This document shows positions 1 through 6,804 of a stretch of DNA of 14,375 nt, in pieces. This DNA comes from Planctomycetota bacterium (GTDB lineage Bacteria; Planctomycetota; PUPC01; JACPCR01), in the NCBI GenBank assembly GCA_030740295.1, contig JASLXP010000327.1, forward strand, positions 1 through 14,375, written 5' to 3'. The position numbers were made by a program, and so were the translations under genes. Position 1 is the stretch's first letter. Each line of letters begins with the position of its first letter. A model generated the notes under the pieces. That model searched no databases and had not been told where the DNA came from. It saw only the letters and a program-made list of their open reading frames with translations.

Positions 1-1268
1 GCATCACCGATGTATTTATCGATGAACCCGTTGTGCTTGTTGATCATCGGCCCCATGCGGCTGAGGTAGGCGTTGACAAATTCAAAATTCTCCTCGGGGG
101 TCATCTTCTCCGAGAGCGATGTGAAATCCCTGATGTCGGAAAACAGAACTGTCATCTCGGTCTCAACGTTGTCCCCGAGCCCCACATCGACGATGTTCTC
201 CTTTTCCAGGTAACTCAGGAACTGTTTGGGCACAAACCTCTCATAGGATCTGTTGAGCGCTGTGATGTCGCTGTACAGGCGCGCGTTTTCAATGGACACT
301 GCGATTGGAGTGGCGATGGCCGACAGAAGCTCGAGATCATCCTGGGTGAATCCGATCCCGGTCTGTATGGAATCAATCGTCAGGACCCCTAGCACCTTTT
401 CCTGGCTGATGAGTGGCGCGCACATCATGGAGCGGATCTGGAATTGGGCCAGGCTGACCGCGGCATCGAAATCTCCTTCTTCGGATTGCTCCTCTGAGTA
501 CAGCAACGCCCGTTTTTCGTTCATGGCAGTGCTGACGAGAGTCTGGCTTATTTCGACCTGTTCACTTTCGCCGCTGCGCATGCGGACGATTCGGGTTTCC
601 AGACCGGCTTCCACAGATTCGCCCATCAGAACGTATCCGCGCTCGGCCTTTGGAAAGACATCGAAGAGACGTTCCATCACGATTTCGAGGAGAGCATCGA
701 AATCCTGCAAATTGCTGATCTGCTTGCTGACCTCCTGGATCGTTTCCATGCGTTTGACGAGCCTTTTCATTTCAGACTCGGTGCTTGCCTCGGAAATGTT
801 GAGACCTTCTCTGACGTCCTGAAGAAGAATGTCCTGCAGGTTAGCCGGTGATTGCACAAGGCTGACTTCACCAATTGGCTGAACCTGGGTAGCGACAGTT
901 TCGTAAGATTGGAGAGGGGGGAGCTCGTCCTGCTGTTGGAACGCGTCGCTGGCCATATCCTCATCGGGCTTTTCCGCAAGGAATTCCAGGTGGGTCTGCC
1001 CGATTCGAATGGCATCGCCCACGTTCAAGACTTCCCTGGTGACTTTGTCGCCGTTCAAGTGCGTGCCGTTGGTGCTCTTGAGGTCTTCGAGCACAAACTC
1101 GCCTTCCTCCAAAATCACTCGGAAGTGTTTCTTGGACGACCGGGGCTCCTTCAGCACAATGTCGCACGAAGGTAAGCGACCGACGACGGTTTCATCTTTC
1201 AACCGATAGATCTTACCTTCATCATCGCCAACCTTTATCTGAAGGTAGCCCTTGGCTTCAGTCGTCAT
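1..1268 (-). CDS. FHA-GAF-class III adenylate/guanylate cyclase (3' end beyond window)
   Basis: I translated this open frame directly; it has no stop before the left edge, so the end of the protein is missing. It starts at ATG 1268, preceded by GGAG five bases upstream. Residues about 20-95 form an FHA phosphothreonine-binding domain: GR at 30-31, S44 and H48, STNGT at 65-69, NG at 72-73. After a Gln/Pro-rich linker and a short helical stretch, residues about 173-335 are a GAF sensor domain. From about residue 365 a class III cyclase catalytic domain begins, with FSDIRDF (first metal-binding Asp) and KYIGDA (second Asp) at the window edge. It should make cAMP or cGMP; the residues selecting between them lie outside. 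No membrane segment is seen, so it is probably cytoplasmic. It is the most downstream operon gene visible, 33 bases after the TPR gene. FHA input suggests control by a Ser/Thr kinase (inference). Confidence 0.92.
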   Translation of the reverse strand, partial: MTTEAKGYLQIKVGDDEGKIYRLKDETVVGRLPSCDIVLKEPRSSKKHFRVILEEGEFVLEDLKSTNGTHLNGDKVTREVLNVGDAIRIGQTHLEFLAEKPDEDMASDAFQQQDELPPLQSYETVATQVQPIGEVSLVQSPANLQDILLQDVREGLNISEASTESEMKRLVKRMETIQEVSKQISNLQDFDALLEIVMERLFDVFPKAERGYVLMGESVEAGLETRIVRMRSGESEQVEISQTLVSTAMNEKRALLYSEEQSEEGDFDAAVSLAQFQIRSMMCAPLISQEKVLGVLTIDSIQTGIGFTQDDLELLSAIATPIAVSIENARLYSDITALNRSYERFVPKQFLSYLEKENIVDVGLGDNVETEMTVLFSDIRDFTSLSEKMTPEENFEFVNAYLSRMGPMINKHNGFIDKYIGD

Positions 1269-1301
1269 GTCATCTCCAGTTCATTGCCGGTTGAACACGG
1301 A

Positions 1302-2405
1302 TCATAAATCAGCAAGCCCTTTCTTTGCAGTCACGTTCTCGGGATCCAATGTCAAGACCGCGTAGAAGAGCTGCTTCGCTCCAATTCCATTTTCCCGCGC
1401 AACGCGAATGAGCGCCAGTTCCGTAAGGAAGGAAACATCGGTCGGATAAAGGATGAGCATTTGAAGTACCTGTTTTTCCGCGACGGCCAGCTTCTTCTGG
1501 GCCCGCAGAGCCTTGGCGACGCGAAGATTGGCGTAGTAATTCCACCGATCCTGTTCCAGTATACGCTTGCCGCGGGCCTCCACTTCTTCGTATCTGCCCT
1601 GGGACATCAGGACGAGCAGATAACCTAGCTGCGCCTCAACGGCCGGAGCCGCTCCAGCTAAGGTCTTGAGATAACTGCTCTCGGCATTGGCGTAACGTCC
1701 GCTTTGGTAATAAAGCCACCCAAGCCGCAGATAATAGACGTAGTCGGTTGTCTTCGTGCGGTCAATGCCGGCCATTTTTTCAATGGCTGTTTTGTATTGT
1801 TGCTTCTGCTGGAACTGCAGCGATACGGTGAATGGCCTGAGCGGGCTCTTCGGCGCCTTCTTGCCTCGCGCCAGCAAGAGCCTCGATTCTTCAGCGAAAA
1901 GCTGCGGATCCGCCGGGTACATCCTGCGCAGCCGACTCAGACCCTCCATTGCGAGGTCGTGTTTTTTTATCAGTCGAAGCGCGGCGCTCAGCCGGAGGGC
2001 ACCGTAGAAATTGAAAGCATCCTTCTCCAGAACCTGTCGGGCGAGAGATTCCATCTGAAGGTAACGGCCCTGTGCCTGAAGCACCAGCATCCTCCCAAGC
2101 TTCGGCTCGAGGGAGGCGGGCGCAAGCTTGGTAGCCGTCCGGTAACTTGTCTCTGCACCGGCGAAATTACCCCCAAGATAATTCAGCCATCCGAGCCTGA
2201 GGTTGACGGTGTAGCCGTTCGGGAAGTTCTGCTGGACGAGCAGCAACGACTTAATGGCGTCGTTGTAGTTGCTGGCTTTCTCGTACCGGTAGGATTTGTA
2301 GTAACACTCGCGGATATCAGACTCACCCATCTTTGCAGTCTCAGCGAAGAGAGCTGCCGGGAGAATCAGAAGAATAAATTCAACAAGTCTGGTATTCGGC
2401 CCCAT
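1302..2405 (-). CDS. Exported tetratricopeptide-repeat protein
   Basis: A 367-residue protein with an N-terminal hydrophobic segment (about residues 6-21, ending ALFAETA) that looks like a signal peptide, so it is probably periplasmic or envelope-bound. The rest is helical TPR-like repeats with recurring GWL-Y--G----AE-SY and QGRY patterns. The two halves are clearly related: RLGWLNYLGGNFAGAETSY in the first matches RLGWLYYQSGRYANAESSY in the second, each followed by LLVL- or MLVL-type helices and QGRY. This points to an internal duplication of a block of roughly 165 residues. TPR proteins act as scaffolds, and no catalytic motif is visible. It starts 21 bases after the beta-barrel gene stop and precedes the cyclase by 33 bases, so it is probably co-transcribed with both. 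A role in assembling the neighbouring beta-barrel or fusion protein in the periplasm is plausible inference. Confidence 0.85.
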   Translation of the reverse strand: MGPNTRLVEFILLILPAALFAETAKMGESDIRECYYKSYRYEKASNYNDAIKSLLLVQQNFPNGYTVNLRLGWLNYLGGNFAGAETSYRTATKLAPASLEPKLGRMLVLQAQGRYLQMESLARQVLEKDAFNFYGALRLSAALRLIKKHDLAMEGLSRLRRMYPADPQLFAEESRLLLARGKKAPKSPLRPFTVSLQFQQKQQYKTAIEKMAGIDRTKTTDYVYYLRLGWLYYQSGRYANAESSYLKTLAGAAPAVEAQLGYLLVLMSQGRYEEVEARGKRILEQDRWNYYANLRVAKALRAQKKLAVAEKQVLQMLILYPTDVSFLTELALIRVARENGIGAKQLFYAVLTLDPENVTAKKGLADL

Positions 2406-2426
2406 GATCTGTTGATCTCTCCGCGG

Positions 2427-3284
2427 TTAGAACGAAAAGCCGTAAAGAACCTGAAACATCGTAGACCCCGCTTCCGCGCCCGTACCGAAGTCCGTGAAAC
2501 TCTCCTGGGTTACCCTGAAGGTGATGGCCGTTTTCGTAGTTTCATTGAAAACAAATCGGATATCTCCGCTGTACCCGCTCGTGTGTTCCTCGGAAAGATT
2601 ATAGACGGTGAACCCGCCATTCCTGGCGGCAAAGGTCTGTTTGCCAAGCCAGCCGCCCAGGGAGAATGTCCAGGGGAAGGCATAGAGCGTGAATCGCTGG
2701 TCCAGAGAATGAAACGACTTTCGATTCAGGCCGACTTCATCGCTGAGCGCGATGTAATAGTAGGTCGTGTCCGAACGGAACATCGTCTTTACAGATTTCA
2801 GGAAATTGAAGCCGTAGTGCGGGGTCACCTGAAAGACGTTCATCGAGGGCGTGAAATCCGAATAGTCCGAGTAATAAAAATCCATGCCGAGGTCCCAATT
2901 GTATGGAACGAAATAATGAGCCCCCGTCCAGGCCAGCCATGCGCCGTCCGTCGCTGTGTCATCGCCGGTCATGTAGTGCCCGCCGAATCGGAATTTCCAG
3001 TTCTTCTTGCTGAAGTTGTTATAGGTCGCAGAGATGTCGTGTTGAGTCAGGTTAAAGGTCCCATCGAAATCAAGGTGGGTGTAATCGTATTCGGCCTCGA
3101 GGAGATGGTTGAGACCGTAGCCCATGTACAGGTATGCCCCGGCGAGGTGGCCGTTGTCTTTGACGGATGCATCGTCATAAAAAACGTAGGCGTAGTAGGG
3201 CACGGCATCGATCCGCCATTGATTCTCAGCTTTTGCGGCAGTCGCCGAAAGCAGGAGCACGGAAAGCAGCAAGCTATTCCTCAT
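2427..3284 (-). CDS. Outer-membrane beta-barrel protein, hypothetical
   Basis: A 285-residue protein with a textbook signal peptide (MRNSLLLSVLLLSATAAKA, cleavage after AKA). The mature part is full of alternating aromatic and polar residues (YYAYVFY, YYSDYSDF, TTYYYIAL, WTFSLGGWLG) and ends in the aromatic residue of GFSF, as outer-membrane barrels usually do. The length suits about 12 strands; I cannot assign a specific porin family. Its ATG overlaps the end of the urea-transporter/M23 gene by 11 bases and has a strong GGAGG at 3292-3296, which settles the start. With an inner-membrane transporter just upstream and a periplasmic TPR protein just downstream, it may be the outer-membrane step of an envelope route (inference). 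No operon gene suggests a TonB-type system. Confidence 0.85.
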   Translation of the reverse strand: MRNSLLLSVLLLSATAAKAENQWRIDAVPYYAYVFYDDASVKDNGHLAGAYLYMGYGLNHLLEAEYDYTHLDFDGTFNLTQHDISATYNNFSKKNWKFRFGGHYMTGDDTATDGAWLAWTGAHYFVPYNWDLGMDFYYSDYSDFTPSMNVFQVTPHYGFNFLKSVKTMFRSDTTYYYIALSDEVGLNRKSFHSLDQRFTLYAFPWTFSLGGWLGKQTFAARNGGFTVYNLSEEHTSGYSGDIRFVFNETTKTAITFRVTQESFTDFGTGAEAGSTMFQVLYGFSF

Positions 3285-5358
3285 CTTTTTTCCTCCGGAG
3301 TTCAGTGTTGTCGATTTTCACAGATGCGAGACCAAGCTTGGTATCGAGGGTGACTTCAGCCTTTCTCTCGAGTTGGAGCGTGCCGGGCCGAATGACAGCC
3401 TCGACGACGTTGGATGTGCGAAACTTCTGATTGACCTGCACTCGGGCAAAATCGGGCAGAAACGCGCTGGCGAAGCGCGCCATCACACGTTGAAAGCCGG
3501 TGGTCGTAAGGCCCACCGGAACGAAATCGCTCCACGACATGCCGGGCTTGTGAGCAAGCGGCAGGCGGGGCAAAGCGAGGAATAGTAACGGAAGCCAGCG
3601 ATCTCTTCCTTCAACTCTGTAGAAATAAAAAGTGCCTTCGTGCTTCCCGAAATAAAGGCGGCCCTGCGATGATTCAAAATAGAAAGTGCCATCGAGGGCA
3701 TTCTTGACCTCGACCTCCAGCACATCGATGAGCTCGCCATCCTGCAGGACCTCGAACTTCAGCACGTCATCGAGCAGAAAAGTCGTCACGCTGTCTAGAC
3801 GTTTATCGATGAAGAGCGGCTCAATCGTCTTTTTTTCGTCCGGCAGATCGTTCGCGAAATATGAGTTGCCGTCGATGAAAGAAACGAAGCTGAAGGGCAG
3901 CGTCTCGGCCCCGATCTTATCGCTCGCCTGCACCTGGATATGTAGATGCGGCTGCGGCGAATACCCCGAATTCCCACATCGGCCAAGAATCGTGCCGCGC
4001 TCGACCCAGTCGCCCTCGTTCACTTCGATACTCTCGTGCACGAGGTGTGAAATCTCCACATGAAAGCCACGAGGATCTTCGAGGATGACCAGGTTGCCCC
4101 AGTTGTTCGCTTCATCTACCTGGCCGATTGGGTTGTCCGGCAGATTATTGATGATGCGGATCACCCGGCCACGAATGGGCGAGAGAACCGGTCTGTCGAA
4201 GCAGTAAAAGTCTTCGAGATTCTCGCCCGCGTCGCGGTAGTTATTTCCCTCTTCATCGGCAATCACAAAATCGTACGCGTATTTGTATTTGGCCTTGTGC
4301 GTCCACCCGGAATCGAACCCCTGCCAGACCGTCCAGGGCCCGGAGAAGGGCAGGTGCAGGGTCCGCTGCTGTTCGCCGTGGTAACGGAGCTTGTCCGCCA
4401 AATGGTTTTCGAGCGTCTCCTCCGGCGTCGCCCCCACGTACTGTGCGATACCCGCATATTTCAGCAGGCCGAGAACGTAGATGAAGCCAAGGGAAGCGAT
4501 ATTAAAAGGAAGTGTAAATGCCGGAATGGTGTAATACGACATAAACACCTCTATCGAATCCAGAATCAGAATCGACACGACGACGGCCACGGTCGCAATC
4601 AGGTAGCTCCTGGGTGACGGGATCAAAAAGACCCCGCCGACCGCCATGGCAATCAGGATGAAATTGAAGCTGGCTATATCGCCAAAAGCCTGCTCCGAAG
4701 AGCCGAGCAGCAGGGCCCGCACGCCTGTCCCGACGTAATACCCCAGCACGGAAAGGAAAAACAGAATGCGAGAGTACCCAAGCACCAGCCCGGAAAACAC
4801 CAGCCCCACCAGAACGCTCGGCAGGAACAGAATAGCGCCAAAAGATTCAAAGTAGCCTGTCAACCAAATCGGCAGATGGCTGAACAGATCACTTAGAAAT
4901 TTCGGCGTGTAGCTTGGCCGCGATTCCCACGCAACCAGCAAATTGGAATACCGCCTGGATGCCAGGTACGTGAGCGAACTGCACACCACGAACGGCAAGC
5001 TGAGGATCGGAAGACGCAGGTAAGTCGTAAAGATATTGGCCATCAGGATGGTTGACATAAACGCCAGGATTCCTGCCGAAATAACAAAGAAAGCCATCAG
5101 CGGCGTCACATCCAGGATGTAGCCGAGCGACAGCCCGACCAGCAGCGGATTATAGGTGTAGTAGCCGGATTCAAGATAGACCGTTTCCATCCGGATAAAC
5201 CGGGCAAAGAGATAGGCCGCCACCACCGACAGGATCCCACACAGCGCCACAAAAGGGTTGACCAGGGTCATCACAAATATCAGCGCGCCCAGCCATCCGC
5301 TCTGAAAGAAGAAGATTTCCGCATAGCTGCAGAATATGGCTTTGAAATGGTCTTTCAT
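3274..5358 (-). CDS. Urea transporter-like membrane domain fused to M23 (LytM-type) metallopeptidase
   Basis: A 694-residue fusion. Residues about 20-305 are a multi-pass membrane region with the two-fold repeat of the urea transporter (UT) family: YNPLLVGLSLG (69-79) and LPILSLPF (116-123) in the first half, FNFILIAMAVGG (231-242) and PAFTLPFNIASL (279-290) in the second. Residues about 330-500 are an M23 domain with candidate zinc and catalytic residues H354 and D363 (in THKAKYKYAYDF), H438 (ISHL) and H471/H473 (PHLHIQ), plus the typical G-I-GRCGNSG strand, so it looks catalytically intact. Residues 500-694 are beta-rich and unassigned. UT proteins are passive channels for urea or small amides; M23 enzymes cut peptidoglycan cross-bridges or small peptides. 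The M23 part is presumably periplasmic. The gene overlaps the beta-barrel gene and lies 90 bases after the decarboxylase. I saw no clear ribosome binding site, so coupling to upstream translation is possible. What the channel carries is unknown. Confidence 0.9.
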   Translation of the reverse strand: MKDHFKAIFCSYAEIFFFQSGWLGALIFVMTLVNPFVALCGILSVVAAYLFARFIRMETVYLESGYYTYNPLLVGLSLGYILDVTPLMAFFVISAGILAFMSTILMANIFTTYLRLPILSLPFVVCSSLTYLASRRYSNLLVAWESRPSYTPKFLSDLFSHLPIWLTGYFESFGAILFLPSVLVGLVFSGLVLGYSRILFFLSVLGYYVGTGVRALLLGSSEQAFGDIASFNFILIAMAVGGVFLIPSPRSYLIATVAVVVSILILDSIEVFMSYYTIPAFTLPFNIASLGFIYVLGLLKYAGIAQYVGATPEETLENHLADKLRYHGEQQRTLHLPFSGPWTVWQGFDSGWTHKAKYKYAYDFVIADEEGNNYRDAGENLEDFYCFDRPVLSPIRGRVIRIINNLPDNPIGQVDEANNWGNLVILEDPRGFHVEISHLVHESIEVNEGDWVERGTILGRCGNSGYSPQPHLHIQVQASDKIGAETLPFSFVSFIDGNSYFANDLPDEKKTIEPLFIDKRLDSVTTFLLDDVLKFEVLQDGELIDVLEVEVKNALDGTFYFESSQGRLYFGKHEGTFYFYRVEGRDRWLPLLFLALPRLPLAHKPGMSWSDFVPVGLTTTGFQRVMARFASAFLPDFARVQVNQKFRTSNVVEAVIRPGTLQLERKAEVTLDTKLGLASVKIDNTELRRKKDEE
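3292..3296 (-). promoter_or_regulatory. Ribosome binding site of the beta-barrel gene
   Basis: GGAGG seven bases before ATG 3284, inside the coding end of the upstream urea-transporter/M23 gene. It fixes the start of the beta-barrel gene despite the 11-base overlap. Confidence 0.75.
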
Positions 5359-5447
5359 GGGTTGGTTAGAAGAAACAGCGGCGGCCAGACTCCCCCTGTG
5401 GTAGCGGCGTTTCGCCGGCTTCTGGGACCGATCAGAAGATAAGCCAT
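5355..5447 (-). CDS. Possible 30-residue micro-ORF bridging the decarboxylase and transporter genes
   Basis: The gap between decarboxylase and fusion gene is almost exactly filled by an in-frame micro-ORF. ATG 5447 lies one base after the decarboxylase TGA, with a G-run (GGGGGGA) just upstream that could serve as ribosome binding site. Its TGA overlaps the ATG of the next gene (ATGA). The product would begin MAYLLIGPRSRR and end PPLFLLTNP, with no recognised domain. The tight fit suggests translational coupling, which would explain how the fusion gene starts without an obvious ribosome binding site. Against it: the stretch contains a small GC-rich hairpin (5405-5417) that could be a dispersed intergenic repeat, and the composition does not look strongly protein-like. 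This could be chance. Confidence 0.3.
   Translation of the reverse strand: MAYLLIGPRSRRNAATTGGVWPPLFLLTNP
5405..5417. repeat. Short perfect inverted repeat (hairpin)
   Basis: CGGCG-TTT-CGCCG, a five-base perfect stem with a three-base loop, inside the decarboxylase-transporter gap. It has no T-run and is too short to call a terminator; it could be a small dispersed repeat or a weak attenuating structure in the mRNA. Confidence 0.4.
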
Positions 5448-5448
5448 A

Positions 5449-6804
5449 TCATCCCCCCAACCCCAGCCTCTCCGGCAGCCTTTCCCTCCGCTGAATATCA
5501 GAAAGATCCTCCGCCTCCCGGATCACTTCCACCTGGCCGTCCGGGCCGATCAGCACACAGTTGGGCCGATACTCGATGAACTGCATCCATTGGGTGTTGT
5601 TGTATGCGCCGATGGGCGAAAACGTCAGGCGCGTACCCCGCGACAGCGGGGGCAGAAGCACGCCCTCATCTACAACGTCGATGTTCATGCAGAGCGGGCC
5701 GTAAATCACGCTGTTCTCATTAATGCCATTCACCTCACGATCTATGTCTATATTGAACTTGTACCAATAGGATGTGTAGAGCAGGTTAACGCCGGCATCG
5801 AGCACATAAGCGCGAGTGCCGTCAGGCAGACGCTTGGCAGCGACCAGTGTAGAGACGAGATAGCCCGCGTCATCGACCAGCGCTCTGCCGGACTCCAAAA
5901 TCAGCTTCGGAAAATCGCCCGGCCTGAGAGAATTGGTCAGCGCCCTTGTCGCCTCCTCTGCAAATTCGTCGATGGGCGGGACCGCAATGTCTGCCGCAAG
6001 GTACGAGCTCTTCAACCTGTTCCATGAAGGGAATCCTCCGCCGATATCGATGTACTCCATCGAGAACCCGAATGCATCCTCAATCTCGTATCCAAAGGCC
6101 ACCATCTTGCGTACCTGGTTGGCGTAGCCTTCCGGTTCGGTGATGAACGTGCCGATGTGGCAGTGGAGGCCGGCCACTTCGAGTTTGCCGCCGTTCGAAA
6201 CTCGCTTGACCGTGTCGTATGCCTGGCCGGATTCCAGATTGAATCCGAAGCGCGACCACTGCGGATAGATACCGGCATCCAGGTTGAGCCGAACACCGAT
6301 GCGAATGGTCTGGCCCAGTTTTTCAGCAATCTGTTCGAGGTCGTAGATTTCGTCCAGGTGATCGACATTGATCGTTGCTCCTTCGCTCACTGCCCTCTCG
6401 AGGATCTCGGGCGATTTGTGCGGGCCGTTGAAGATGACCTGGTCCCCGGGGATGCCGAAGTCTCGCGCCTTCTCGTATTCCATCTGCGAGACCACCTCTG
6501 CGATTGAGCCTTCCTGATGCATGATGGCACAGATGGCCTGCAGGTAATTAGTCTTATAGGACCATCCGAAAACCACGTTCGGATAGCGGGTGGAAAACGC
6601 GCTGTACATCTCGCGATGTTTGCGCCGGATTTCACGCTCAGAATAGACATAGAGCGGCGAGCCAAACTCGCTGACGAGGTCTTCGATAGGCACGTCTTCG
6701 ATATGCTCACGCACGCGGCGCGCGTAGGCCGGGCTGCGGCCGAATTTGTTCATCAGGCCGCTCTGCAGCTTGTTGATGACGGGTTTCTCGTAAGGCAATT
6801 TCAC
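5449..6804 (-). CDS. PLP-dependent decarboxylase, Orn/DAP/Arg decarboxylase 2 family, with leader-like N-terminus
   Basis: A 451-residue fold-III (alanine-racemase-barrel) PLP enzyme close to diaminopimelate decarboxylase in layout. Visible motifs: K84 in FGWSYKTNY (Schiff-base lysine), H216 in LHCHIGTF, the phosphate-binding IDIGGGFP near 250, LESGRALV near 307, C372 in GPLCMNID (catalytic Cys at the dimer interface) and the GAY-N motif in the C-terminal beta domain. Usual LysA consensus is GPxCxSxD; here Asn replaces Ser, and the GAY region also differs, so the substrate is probably not plain meso-diaminopimelate (inference). The start is GTG 6804 in a GTGA overlap with the ATP-grasp stop, supported by GAGGAG seven bases upstream. 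This gives an extra N-terminus (PYEKPVINKLQSG) before the barrel that resembles RiPP leader peptides. It should remove CO2 from an amino acid or amino-acid conjugate to give an amine. Confidence 0.9.
   Translation of the reverse strand: MKLPYEKPVINKLQSGLMNKFGRSPAYARRVREHIEDVPIEDLVSEFGSPLYVYSEREIRRKHREMYSAFSTRYPNVVFGWSYKTNYLQAICAIMHQEGSIAEVVSQMEYEKARDFGIPGDQVIFNGPHKSPEILERAVSEGATINVDHLDEIYDLEQIAEKLGQTIRIGVRLNLDAGIYPQWSRFGFNLESGQAYDTVKRVSNGGKLEVAGLHCHIGTFITEPEGYANQVRKMVAFGYEIEDAFGFSMEYIDIGGGFPSWNRLKSSYLAADIAVPPIDEFAEEATRALTNSLRPGDFPKLILESGRALVDDAGYLVSTLVAAKRLPDGTRAYVLDAGVNLLYTSYWYKFNIDIDREVNGINENSVIYGPLCMNIDVVDEGVLLPPLSRGTRLTFSPIGAYNNTQWMQFIEYRPNCVLIGPDGQVEVIREAEDLSDIQRRERLPERLGLGG

Noticed and set aside
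253..822. 189-codon open frame on the plus strand
   Set aside because: Antisense to the GAF region of the cyclase gene, whose FHA, GAF and catalytic motifs are clear.
1704..3353. 549-codon open frame on the plus strand
   Set aside because: It lies antisense to the TPR and beta-barrel genes, which have signal peptides, family patterns and a strong ribosome binding site. Its translation has no recognisable domain and runs across the boundary of two genes; it reflects codon bias of the real strand.
4300..4330. tRNA T-arm-like sequence (GGTTCGATTCC on the minus strand)
   Set aside because: It encodes part of the M23 domain just before the zinc-ligand histidine; no acceptor, D or anticodon arm surrounds it.
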